Below, in pieces: positions 12,581 to 22,149 of a DNA stretch of 64,000 bases. The notes below the pieces were generated by a model. The model made no database searches. It was given only the letters and a program-made list of their open reading frames with translations, and was not told where the DNA came from. The first letter of the stretch is position 1. Each line of letters begins with the position of its first letter. The translations under genes and the position numbers were made by a program. Source of the DNA: Diphasiastrum complanatum (taxonomy: Eukaryota > Streptophyta > Lycopodiopsida > Lycopodiales > Lycopodiaceae); contig CM055106.1 of the NCBI GenBank assembly GCA_029204225.1, positions 37,369,946-37,433,945 on the forward strand. The letters run 5' to 3'.

Positions 12581-14616
12581 CCAATATTCTTGATCACATT
12601 AACATGCATTTGTCACTAACAGATGACATGGCCAAGTAGGGGCAACTCAAACCCATATTTTGGGCCAGTCAATGTCCTCTTGCCACGTTCAAAGTGTCCT
12701 TGACATATTCACCTCTAGCATGTTGGCCTACATTTTAAAGTCTTTCCAACCCTAAACAACCAATATTCCCTTTAAAGAAATTGAATTTCAATTCTAACAT
12801 TTCCTAATAAAAGATGTTTGTTTTAAAAACAAAAACCCCTTTGAAAAAACAAAAATTACCCTTATAACACCCATCAACTTTTTAACATGAAACTACATAA
12901 TTGCCTTTTGAAACACAAGACCTTAAAATGGATCAATGGTAATGGGAAAGGGAAATGGTCCAATGCTTGCCCAAGATTCAAAAAATGGGTGACAAATAAA
13001 AGGGACAATGCACTTCCCACTAGTTGAAACTAATGATAGCCATATCAATTAGTGATAGTAGACCATCTTCCATATTTTTACCCCATGATGGTACAAATGA
13101 GATTTATATGAAAGGGGATTCAGGACTATACATTAATGGAAATTCCAAAACCTTCCAAAGGTGAATAGAACCATAAAATCCAGTGTCCACTTTCAGCTAT
13201 TTTAGGGATTAAGTATTTTATCATTGTAAATACACTTAAAAGTGAATTGAGAAATATGAGAGAATTTTTAGCGCACAATAGCATCAAGATGGTGAAAGCA
13301 CTAATTAGACTCCTTTTCCACCGTGGAGTCCTGAGTCCTTTTTAATTCTCAAGGTGTGGTATTTAATGCATGTTAAATCAGGTCTTCTGAATACATTCAG
13401 GGTAGAGAAAACTTCAATGATATTTGATCCAGTATATTTCGTATGTTTCATGACCTGCTGCATGATTTCTGTTGTAAAACTTTGCCTTTCGATGTATGCA
13501 CATTGCATCTCTTATAAATTAACATTTCCAAGACTGGAAAATCAACCCATAAATAAAAATATGTAAACTCACCAGAACGTTAAACTTTATTCATGATTCA
13601 TATTCAAGGAGCTGCATAAGAAGAAGAAACATCATTAATGGCTGTAAAGTTCATCCATGTGGAATAGCTCATAAACTTGTTCAAGGATCAGGCCATTGAG
13701 AAAGCCAGATTGAAACCAGAGGCTGTATTCTGTAGCATGGATCATGAACACCAGCAACAACTATGTTCAGTCCAAAGCTCTGCTGCAACAAAATTAAAGG
13801 CTGCTACAAAAATTGCATCATTAGATCATGCAACCACACATGCAATCTCACACCAGCTATTTAGAACCTTAAATCAAGCCCAATCCAGTTCACTAGCAAA
13901 TCAAGATATCAATAAAGGGGGCATTGGTGAATATAGGAAAAAGTCTCTTACTGGAGGGGCTTGCATTTCAAGCTTATCCTAATTCAGTAGTGGCGATGAA
14001 GGTATCGATCAAGGAGTCATTCAGCAAATATAGGAAAATGCCCTGATAAGAGGCATGCATTTCAATCAAGCCCAATTCAGTTGCTAACAGCCAAATTCAG
14101 TAACGAAAAAGTTTATCTTTCTCCATATATATGATTATCCGAAAAACACATTCTGCTTAAATGTAAAGAAAAGAGAGCATTCATATGCTACTAGTAACTT
14201 CTCAAACTGAATCATAACTGAAAAGCATTCGCTCACACCGCTCAAAGATAACTAAAATACTGGGGGACTATGGACTTTGTAAACGAATAAAGCGTTCTGT
14301 TCATTCCTCAAATAAGTCAATGGATAAATGGGACAGCTTTAACCAATTCAATCACCGTCATAATGCTCCCCTTTCAGGCAAGGCGGCCTTATTCATCTCA
14401 AAAATCACAAATTTCCAAAAAACTAGACTATGAAGCAAAAGTTTCTTCTAGTTGAAGAAATCCAACCCTCAAAATGTCCCAGCAGCATTTGAAGATGAGC
14501 TATTCATCTAATGTAGTTCGAAGGAAACGTTTAGGCCAATATCGAAATCATAACAGCCAGCAAGCTGAACTGCAATCGTGTGAACAACCGTGCAGTTTGC
14601 TAAACATCTAGCCATT
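12581..14616. other. Non-coding, including probable 3' flank of the peptide gene
   Basis: No recognisable gene. A 101-codon plus-strand open frame at 13677-13982 has no family signature and I do not call it. Around 13915-14095 a motif containing GAATATAGGAAAA(A/G)T recurs loosely. The last part (14300-14616) is the likely 3' untranslated region of the minus-strand gene at 14617-14868. Confidence 0.4.
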
Positions 14617-14868
14617 TTAGTACTTTGTTGCGTATGGATCCGCACCAAGAAGCTGTCTTGTTGCTGCTTCTAGCCTCCCACCAAAATCTATCACTTTTTG
14701 TTGCTCTTGCAGGGACAAATCCTCCATTTCCATGCTGAAAGTCTTCAAATTCCGCCTGCTAACTCCAGTTGAGCCCAACAATGGCCTGCTCCCCTGGGCG
14801 ACTGCAATCAGGCCCAACAGCATCACCAAAGAGATCATCTTCTTCACAAAACTCCAATTGAAAGCCAT
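14617..14868 (-). CDS. Small secreted protein, possible peptide-hormone precursor (83 aa)
   Basis: I place the start at the ATG at 14868-14866 (context GCAATGGC), not at an upstream in-frame ATG, because the upstream part lacks protein-like composition. The N-terminus has a short basic stretch followed by MISLVMLLGLIAVAQG, a typical signal peptide with a cleavage-like AQG/S. The remainder is small and polar, with a dibasic SRRN site and the end RQLLGADPYATKY. Size, signal peptide, dibasic site and an acidic-tyrosine C-terminus resemble plant peptide precursors, some of whose tyrosines are sulfated, but I recognise no named family. A TATA box lies 461 bp upstream. A GGAAAG|GTGAGA site near 15185 could be the donor of an intron in the 5' UTR. 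Confidence 0.6.
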   Translation of the reverse strand: MAFNWSFVKKMISLVMLLGLIAVAQGSRPLLGSTGVSRRNLKTFSMEMEDLSLQEQQKVIDFGGRLEAATRQLLGADPYATKY

Positions 14869-15328
14869 TGCAAATGATAATGCTGCTTGATTGGAACTCT
14901 TGCCACAGCAAAGCACCCAAAAGGCTCTACAACGACAGAAACCCAAGTAACTTTTGGCAAAAGGACGGCAATCCACCAAGAAAGGTCCGGCTTTCCCACC
15001 AAAATAGCTGCGATCAGGCAATAACGACAAAAACCCACTTCACTTTTCGGCAATCTAAATAGCTATCATTTAACAAAAATCTCCGCAGCCATAAATCAAC
15101 CAGGCAGCCTATGAGCAATCAGACAATTTGAACACAGACCCACTTATGCAAGAATAGCAATCAATCAACACAGGTCTCACCTTTCCAACTAGAGGCACAC
15201 CAATGGATCAACAAAGCATTCAACACTGCTATCAGGCAAGCTGGTCGCTCACCCAACAAAACGCTGGTACAGCACAGAGGCTAGAAACGGCGAAGGATCT
15301 TCAGTCTGACAGGACTGAGGTGGTGGTG

Positions 15329-15336
15329 TTTATATG
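15329..15336 (-). promoter_or_regulatory. TATA box of the 14.6-kb secreted-peptide gene
   Basis: The minus strand reads CCATATAAACACC. Transcription would start around 15300 and give a leader of about 430 nt before the ATG, consistent with an intron or long leader. Confidence 0.5.
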
Positions 15337-15339
15337 GAG

Positions 15340-16358
15340 ACTAGAGGCAGCCAGCTAAGCCAGAAGAGTGTAGAAGAAGCCAGAAGGGCATAGGAAAGAG
15401 CAGAGAGTGACGGGTGGCAAGAGAGACGCGTCAGTAGGCAAAGCACAAGGAGAGCTGTCCTTATCTCCAAGAAAGAGAGCAATGCAGACACACTCTATCT
15501 CTCTCTTAGACTGCCACATATATGAGGGTTGCACAATTTCTTCTTGCCCGATGTGGGTGGTTGTGAGTGGCAGCATGAAAGATTCCTTCTCTTATCCTAA
15601 TCTAAAGGAGTGCCCGGAAAATCGGCAAAGTATAGGAAAATCGATAAGTTTTTTCAAAAATCGATATCATTAAATATTTGACGATTTTTTATACAAGTAT
15701 ATAATACCTTTTTATGAGTAAAATGTATTAAAAACTCGAGAAGTTTTCTAGAATACAAGTTTTTTAGGATAACTCAAGAAACATTTCTTGAGCATTGATC
15801 TAAAGATACGTCCCCACATATGGTTGCACTGATCTAAAGATAAGTCCCCACATATGGTTGCACATATATTCTATTTAGGGTTGAACATGCCTTGCATGTT
15901 TTCAAGCACTTGGATCTAAATTGGAAGGTATATTGGAATCCAATGTTCCCTACTATTGGAATCCAATGCTAGGTAGGTTTGATAAAGACATTGGCTTGGC
16001 CTATTGAAATTTGAGTTCCTAGATGAGTTTTTGAAGCTATTGTTGAGAAATTGTGGTGATTTCTTTATGAGCCATAACAATATTGTGGCCTACCTTATGG
16101 AGTTGTGAAGACAATTTTTGAGTGCCTTGTGGCACCATGAAATTTGATGTCACCCTGGCCTTAAGGGCAATTAAGAAAGAGTGTTACTAAAATGTGGATT
16201 GTCGTGTGCACTTGGGGGTCATTCCGTTGGGCCTAGTGTAAATATCTAGTTTTGGGTCATGTGTGTCTTTTGTGAGTAGTTTAGTCCAAGTTAGTTAGAG
16301 AAATATGGAATGTTACCTCCAAGATATAGGTTATAATGCATCTTGGTTACCTTTCCTC
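15340..16358. other. Promoter flank and non-coding DNA with a 36-bp tandem repeat
   Basis: 15340-15600 is the upstream flank of the minus-strand peptide gene. At about 15797-15870 the string GATCTAAAGATA(C/A)GTCCCC occurs twice in tandem with CACATATGGTTGCAC. No gene is seen up to the LTR at 16359. Confidence 0.5.
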
Positions 16359-16387
16359 TGTGAAAAAATGTCAACTAGTTAAGTATT

Positions 16388-16507
16388 ATGGAAGGAGCCG
16401 AGCACAGACCATTCTGCCCGGTAAGGATTTCCAAAAAAATTTGGGCGAGCCTAATTTTTTTTGGAAAGCTGAACCGGGCAGAATGGCCTATGCCCGGCTC
16501 CTTCCAT
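16388..16507. mobile_element. Foldback MITE nested in a Copia LTR
   Basis: Arms 16388-16421 and 16474-16507 are inverted copies, 31 of 34 positions paired, beginning ATGGAAGGAGCC. Inside them TTTCCAAAAAAATT pairs with AATTTTTTTTGGAAA, so almost the whole 120 bp folds back. It is markedly more GC-rich than its surroundings and sits 29 bp inside the LTR. No clear target duplication is visible. The superfamily is unknown. Confidence 0.8.
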
Positions 16508-16780
16508 TGTGTAATGGAGTCTTTGACTTTTCTACATGCCATTTACAAAGCATAATCAGCATTGTGGTTTTTTTGGACCAATGAGAAACTGCCACATAGT
16601 AGTCTGACGCGGACTGGCGCGCAGTCTGACGCGCGTTTGGAATGTGCTTCAGAATTTTATAATTTTTTAAAAAAAATTCAGTGATATTTTATGCTTTTTA
16701 AAAAGCCCAAAAACTGGGCGTAATCAGCACAGAAAATCCATTACGTTGTCTAATTTGGCAATTTGGAGGCCAAAATAAAT

Positions 16781-17135
16781 TTTCAACTCGAAGTTATATT
16801 TCTTTATGTCAATAAGGACAAAAAATAGTGTCCTTACTATTTTTAACAAGTATATAGGTGGATTAGGTCGAATTTGGACATACTCTAATTGGTTAGTAGA
16901 GATACATTGAATTTAGTCAAGTTACATCTAGGTTTCTGGTAAGTTTCTAGTTTTTGCTAAAGTGAATTTTCAACTTAGAGATAGACTTTATAAAGTTAAT
17001 AAGACCTAAGAATAGTGACTTTATTCTTTTTAACAATTAAAGATGTTGGTAAGGTCGAACCTACTCTAATTGGTTAGAAGAGATATATTGAATCTTGTCA
17101 AGATATCTAGCTTTTTGGAGAAGTTTCTAGAAATT
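16781..17135. repeat. Diverged tandem duplication, period 187 bp, inside the LTR
   Basis: TTTCAACT(C/T), TCTAATTGGTTAG(T/A)AGAGATA and AAGTTTCTAG recur in order in both halves (16781-16967 and 16968-17135). The copies have diverged by substitutions and small indels, so the duplication is old relative to the 69-bp repeat at 12443. Confidence 0.75.
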
Positions 17136-17549
17136 TCCATAAGTTGATAAGCTTGAGCAAAATGATCTAAAGGGTCAACAGGCTGTTATAAATAAGCATA
17201 CAAGTGTGGGAGAAATCCATCTCTCATTCATTCTTGTAAAAGATATCTCTTTTGGTTTCTACATCAATCTCTTGCATCTTGGTGGTGATATAGTGAATTT
17301 TTCTGTGTAGAATGTTATTTTTCTTATGTATATGGATTCACACATGTGAGCACTGATATTGTATGGCTGTTGTATGAAAATGGACAGTATAATATCATAT
17401 CTAAGTGCTTATGACAAGTTCTTATTGAGTTTTCATCTTCTATGAAGTTGATGCATGATTTTTGCATTTGTAATGAAGCTAGATGTGCTCTCCAAATTTG
17501 CTAAAGATCAAAGGGCATAATTAGGTCTTTGTGATCTGATTTTTTCACA

Positions 17550-17561
17550 TGGTATCAGAGC
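17550..17561 (+). promoter_or_regulatory. Copia III primer binding site (tRNA-iMet type)
   Basis: TGGTATCAGAGC follows the LTR end without a spacer. Downstream, 17562-17954 is the untranslated leader, with no coding motif. Confidence 0.9.
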
Positions 17562-17954
17562 TTTGTTGCAGGATATATTTGTAAGAGAAGCCAATTCTAA
17601 TGAGTGATTTGGAGGCGCCATCAATTCTAGAGTGTGCTAGATTGATTCCTTGTCAAAATCAAGCATTTTCAACTGTAGAAAAGGGATCTTTGTGATCCAA
17701 AGCTCGATTTAGGTCAAAATACTTGTAGTAGGTCGATTTCCTTCCCTACTTGTTGGATTTTAGAGAATTTAGTGCATAAGAAAGGATTTACATTATTCTT
17801 CAAGATTCAATGTCTAGTTCGTAGCTATTTGTGTGATTCAATATATGTATTTTGGTGAAAACCCTAAAGTTGGTAGGATCTTGATCAAGTGTCATCAAGT
17901 CTATGTGTTGGATTGACTAGTTTTGTGCAAGAAAGAGATTTGAGAGACATTATT

Positions 17955-18842
17955 GTAGGTGTGGAGGAGTGACCTTTGGCACCTCAAGAACAATTGAGGT
18001 ATGATAGGAGGCTAAAGAAAGCTAGTCATGTGATCAAGATGAATGTGACTAATGAACTTCTCAAGGAAGTTGGTAAGTGTACCACATCTAGTGAGGCTTG
18101 GAAAGCTTTAAAGAAAGTTTATGAGTCTAAGTCTACATCAAGGGTTCTAACTCTTAGGAGGCAAATATTTCAAAGTTTACAAAAGAAGGATGAAAATGCT
18201 CATGCTTTTGTTTTCAGGGTCAAAGCATTCAATGATGAGTTATCATGTATTGATGAAAGCATTAAGGAGATAGAACTTCTTCAAGTAGTTCTTAATGGCT
18301 AGCTGGGTGATCATGCTAATCTTGTTTAAAGTTTTGCTATCCAAAAGACATTGCCAAGTATGGAGGACTTGCAAGAAATCTTGGTGAATGAGGGACTTAG
18401 GCTTCTATCAAGAGGAGTTTACACTTCCACATCTCAAGTTGGAGAAGAGCAAGCTATGTTCTCAAGAGGCAAGTTCAAGGGCAAGGGCAAAGGCAAGTGG
18501 TCTAAAGGGCAAGATCAAGGTGAGCCTTCTACTTTTGTTGGAAAGAAGAAAAATAGATCTAAGCTAAAATGTTTCTATTGTGGAGTCAAAGGACATTTTG
18601 CTAATGAATATTTTAAGAAACAAAGAGATGAAGGTAGCAAGCAAATCAACTTTACTACTAGTGATGAGGATCTTGGTGTTTGTGATTCTCTTATGGTTGT
18701 TCTTCAAGTCCAATATCAAGTGAAGGTGACAAGGATTCATGGTGGATTGATAGTGGAGCTAGTTCACACATGACTAGTCACATAAGGAGTTCTTTACTTC
18801 TTTGATCACTTATGATGGAGCAAAGAAAGTGAATGCAAGAGA
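17955..18842 (+). pseudogene. Copia III gag and start of protease, broken
   Basis: Gag frame with PLAPQEQLRYDRRLKKASHV, TSSEAWKALKKVYESKS and LPSMEDLQEILVNEGLRLLS, typical of the Copia UBN2-like gag. In-frame stops lie at about 18301 and 18328. The knuckle CFYCGVKGHFANEY has lost its last cysteine. The protease signature WWIDSGASSHMTSH follows in a shifted frame near 18745, and similarity ends at about 18842 after ITYDGAKKVN. Fragments of the same gag recur at 50040-50310 (minus) and 55880-56216 (plus). Confidence 0.88.
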
Positions 18843-18844
18843 GG

Positions 18845-19150
18845 AGGGGATCCTGGCTCATGATCAAAAAATCCAATAGGGAGATGGGGCGAGTTTCCAT
18901 AGTATATATTCTCTCCCATGAGGAAAAAATATTTCTCTTAGTATTCCCATGCAACCTAAATAATCGATTGACCTCCTATTCTTGCATTATAGTAGTCAAA
19001 CACCATGCAAGTGCTCCTATGTCCAATTATAGGTCTGGGCTCGCATAAGATTATTAATTACATTACTGGCCAAGCCCGGATTGACGAGGCATAACTAATA
19101 ACCTTATACACTGAAGTGACCAAATGGATTTGGACCTGAGCATTAAAATC
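18845..19150. repeat. Unclassified dispersed repeat, copy A
   Basis: This block resembles 33270-33560: both contain AGACACCATGCA- or AAACACCATGCA-like, CTCATAAGGTTACTGATTACAT-like and GGCGAGG/GACGAGGC(A)TAACTA-like segments in the same order. It abruptly replaces Copia protease sequence at about 18842, so its left edge is an insertion or rearrangement junction. No coding motif is seen. Confidence 0.55.
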
Positions 19151-19155
19151 CAACC

Positions 19156-19990
19156 CTACCTCCCACAAGATCTCATAAATGCTTGACCTTGACCTTCCAC
19201 TAAAGTTAGTAAAAACAATGCCACCATTATAAAGCAAAAGATAGATCCAAAAATTCCATCCAACATGAAGTAGAGTAGGTGAAGATGAGTATCAAGCCTA
19301 ATCAAACCAGCCCTATTGAGTTCATAACAAACCTCAATAAGCTCACCAATGAAATATCTCTTGCCTTGAAGAAATTGCCTTTCGAGTTGCTCCATGTAGT
19401 CTTCTCTAACCAACCTTTTGCCATCTCGACCATGAGTGAACAATTCACCATAATCATAGAATGCTTTGAGTTGATGAAGAGATGTGAGATCCATGCCTTG
19501 GATCTTCCCAAAAACCACTCTTCCATTGCCTTTTCCTCCGCAAGACTCCCTCTGAATGATTGCATCATAAGAAGTAGAAACTTCTTGAATATTAGAAGCC
19601 ATGAAAAAAATCATTAGTACCTTCAACACAAGAATGATTGAAGTGCTCTCTTATTTTCCAAATATGCGCTTCTACTCAATGATTTAGGTAATGACTCATA
19701 TGATAATGATTCTCCCTCACTATCATTCACAATGAAATCATTCAAAGTACATCCTACTTTGAACACTTCACATACTTCTCTTCCTCTTGACTTGCGACTA
19801 TCTCCCTCACTAAGTCTCATGATAGACACATTTGATCCACTCTCTTTATGAAGACATGTGACACCACTTGTTCCACAAATGACTTTCTTGGACTCATCAC
19901 AAAAACAATGTCGAAGAACCACTTCCTGCATGCATGCACCTGTCATCATTATCATTTTCCACATGATCAAAAAAATAATTAGCAACAACC
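19156..19990 (-). other. Unrecognised minus-strand open frames inside a Copia block
   Basis: Two open frames (19623-19988, 121 codons; 19156-19629, 157 codons) overlap slightly. The second includes a basic/acidic segment REDYMEQLERQFLQGKRY and a hydrophobic stretch near its end. Neither matches a Copia domain I know, although Copia protease-type sequence lies just upstream on the same strand. They may be an extra frame of the element or unrelated decayed sequence. Confidence 0.3.
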
Positions 19991-20199
19991 TTTTTCAAAA
20001 ATAACGTTCATCACCTCTAGTGATGAAGTTAGCTCTTTCCTTACCTTTTGAATGCTTGCACTTGCCATGAAGAACCATTGAAAAACCATCATTATCCCCA
20101 TAGCTAGCCAAGTTAGCACAAAAATGAACATCTCCAAGAAACATTTTAGATATCGACCTAGATCTAACATAAGGAAACTTGTTAGACCTTGAGTAAGAT

Positions 20200-20573
20200 C
20201 CACCAATCTTATTGATGCTAAAAGAGAACTTTGAAAAGTTGAGACCAATGTCCTTTTCCATTCCATCCTTTTTGTTAGCCATAACAAAAGTATCAAGCTT
20301 AAAAAGTTTACCTTGTCTATTGCCCCTAGCAACCAAGATTTCTTCCTTTGTAATGAAATGAGCATCACCATCAAACTTTACCATGTATCCTTTTTCTATC
20401 ATTTGACCAACACTTAAGAAATTCTTTGAAAGTGAAGGAATGTAAAGAACACCATCAAGTCTTGCTTTCCTATTAGTAGAAAGACAAACAGGAATTGAAC
20501 CGATACCTTCAATCACACACTCACCACCATTGGCCATGTGAATCCTAGCACTTCCAAATTTGATTCCTTCCAA
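20200..20573 (-). pseudogene. Copia protease / pre-integrase segment
   Basis: The minus strand reads IHMANGGECVIEGIGSIPV, LSTNRKARLDGVLYIPSLS, KNFLSVGQMIEKGY and RQGKLFKLDTFVM, colinear with the polyprotein at about 330-570. It begins where the plus-strand piece at 18842 stops and carries no DSGA of its own. Integrase does not follow. The first codon of the open stretch is TTG after a TGA, so there is no genuine start. Confidence 0.85.
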
Positions 20574-20845
20574 ATTTCATGCAGATGTTTGACTTTGAGG
20601 CATTCTCCTTCTTGATGTGCATGCTCCTCCTTGATGGAAATCCGAGACCTCCATGTCTCATAATGATCACAACAAACATGATCATACATTGTGCACTTTC
20701 TATGAAACATAAGTCCAAAAATCACCACATCTTGGCATGATTTTCCAATATTGAAATCAAAAGTATTTCCATCTTAATAAGGCTTACTACTTGCTTATGG
20801 ATATAAGTGCCCACTTTGGATGCTTCACTGAAGAGAATCGAGTCA

Positions 20846-20860
20846 GCGCTCCGATACCAC
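20846..20860 (-). promoter_or_regulatory. Primer binding site of Copia II-type LTR, one mismatch
   Basis: The minus strand reads GTGGTATCGGAGC, the initiator-Met site with one A-to-G difference, immediately downstream of the LTR end at 20861. The sequence between it and 20573 (about 270 bp) shows no gag. Confidence 0.75.
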
Positions 20861-21539
20861 TGATGAGAATCGTGAGAAGAAAAATTCACGAAACATTTGC
20901 GACTTTCCTTTGAGATTCGGATGGAGTTTAGATGCGTTTGTTGAACACTGCCAGTTGAAACACTCCTATAATCCTCCAAAGAGTAGTCAGGTACTAGTGA
21001 TCTATGTTCATAAAATTAATATAGCATTCGACTTCATTTCAACTAAGGTGCGGAATTCAAGGGGAACAAGAAAACTCAGACATATTAAAATAAACAGCAT
21101 AAGCATTTGACATTCAAGATCACACACAACCAGAAAATAATCTTTATTGATTTTCTCTGTTTTCTTCAGGGCACTGCATGCGAATCCACGCAGTGCGTTG
21201 ACGTGAGAGAAGCACGGTTCTCTCACGAGTAGTAGTCTCGCTTTACTAGCGGACAATCGTATCTTCTGATCCTAGACAAAATTGTCTTCTCGCACGCAGA
21301 TGGAGCTTCTGTCTGTGTTTGTCTTCTGCTTACTTGCATCAGACTACTTCTTGTTTTTCTTTTCTTACTTGACTACACACTATGTATCCTATTGATATAT
21401 GTCAAGTATTATTCAGTAAGTACAGTCTCTCTATGCAAATCTAAGATTAGAGTGATTAACCATCTACAACTAACCAGAGAATTACAAGAGTGGCAGTTTA
21501 GCCATGACCTAGGGAGTATCTGTTGACGTCATGCCATCA
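20861..21539 (-). repeat. 5' LTR of Copia family II
   Basis: The plus strand starts TGATGAGAATC and ends ATGCCATCA, giving TGATG/CATCA terminal inverted repeats and 679 bp. It is flanked at 20860 by the minus-strand primer site, which fixes orientation and identity as a 5' LTR. It shares its middle with the LTR at 8240-8792, including four hairpins at 21171-21287. On the sense strand AATAAA (21148-21143) lies 22 nt past the last hairpin. Confidence 0.8.
21171..21287 (-). promoter_or_regulatory. Cluster of four hairpins in the Copia II LTR, second copy
   Basis: GCACTGC/GCAGTGC (21171-21196), CGTGAGAGAA/TTCTCTCACG (21202-21227), GTC-CGCT/AGCG-GAC (21235-21254) and AGACAA/TTGTCT (21274-21287). 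Compared with 8547-8667, the first and fourth stems differ in sequence but keep complementarity. Loops differ more than stems. Confidence 0.6.
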
Positions 21540-22149
21540 GGTCAGATCTCTGTACTTTTGGTACTTGCGTGATCTCCGGTGGTACTCCTTGGAGCGTGAG
21601 GACAGAACAAGTTTCGTTTCCACCGTTGGTTTCGTTTACCTCGTTCGCCTTTCTCTCGTATAGGACCACAAGGGAATCTCGTTCGTGGATCGTTCGTGTT
21701 CGTGAACCGTTGGTCTTCATCTTCGTCTTCATTGACTTTCGTGTTCGCTAAACTCGTCGTGTTTCGTGTCTTCAGATGTTCTAGACATCAATTAGTTTAC
21801 AATTTCATTAGTGATTCTAATTTTTTCTTTAACTTCATAATTTTTTGGATATTATCACAATATATTGACATGGCAAGCCATATCACTATACATCTGAGTC
21901 ATGCTATCTTTCTTTCTTTTTAAGATCTTGAGTTAGATATTTGATTTGCAATGAAAAGCTTAGTAAAAGCTATGATACAAAACTAAGCTGTGTTAGTAGC
22001 ACAAAAATGATGCAAATAAACTTTGCATATGCAACTATATTCTTCTAGCATGACAATGTTTAACTTGGAAAGTTTATGAGTTAGTGGTTTTGCATGAATT
22101 CATATACTCACAAAATTTTTAATAAAAGACAAACATTAAACTAACTCAA
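21540..22149. other. Non-coding flank, no recognised feature
   Basis: Sequence beyond the LTR end, CG-containing at first and then strongly AT-rich. No gene or repeat is recognised. Confidence 0.45.

Larger units (their letters stand above)
16359..17549 (+). repeat. 5' LTR of Copia III, enlarged by a MITE and a duplication
   Basis: It starts TGTGAAAAAATGTCAAC, close to the start of the LTR at 2700, and ends TTTTTTCACA at 17549 directly before the primer site. At 1191 bp it is nearly twice the 655 bp of its relative. The excess is explained by the foldback at 16388-16507 and a 187-bp internal duplication at 16781-17135. Duplicate termini TGTGAAAA/TTTTCACA support the boundaries. Confidence 0.75.

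Noticed and set aside
13677-13982. 101-codon frame rich in Gln, Ala and Ser
   Set aside because: No motif, no signal peptide, no promoter or intron evidence; it overlaps a loosely repeated stretch.
8240-21539. The LTRs at 8.2-8.8 and 20.9-21.5 kb as the two ends of one 13-kb element
   Set aside because: Orientation fits, but the LTRs differ greatly, a host-type gene and other elements lie between, and the internal part is truncated at 9785; two separate fragments are simpler.
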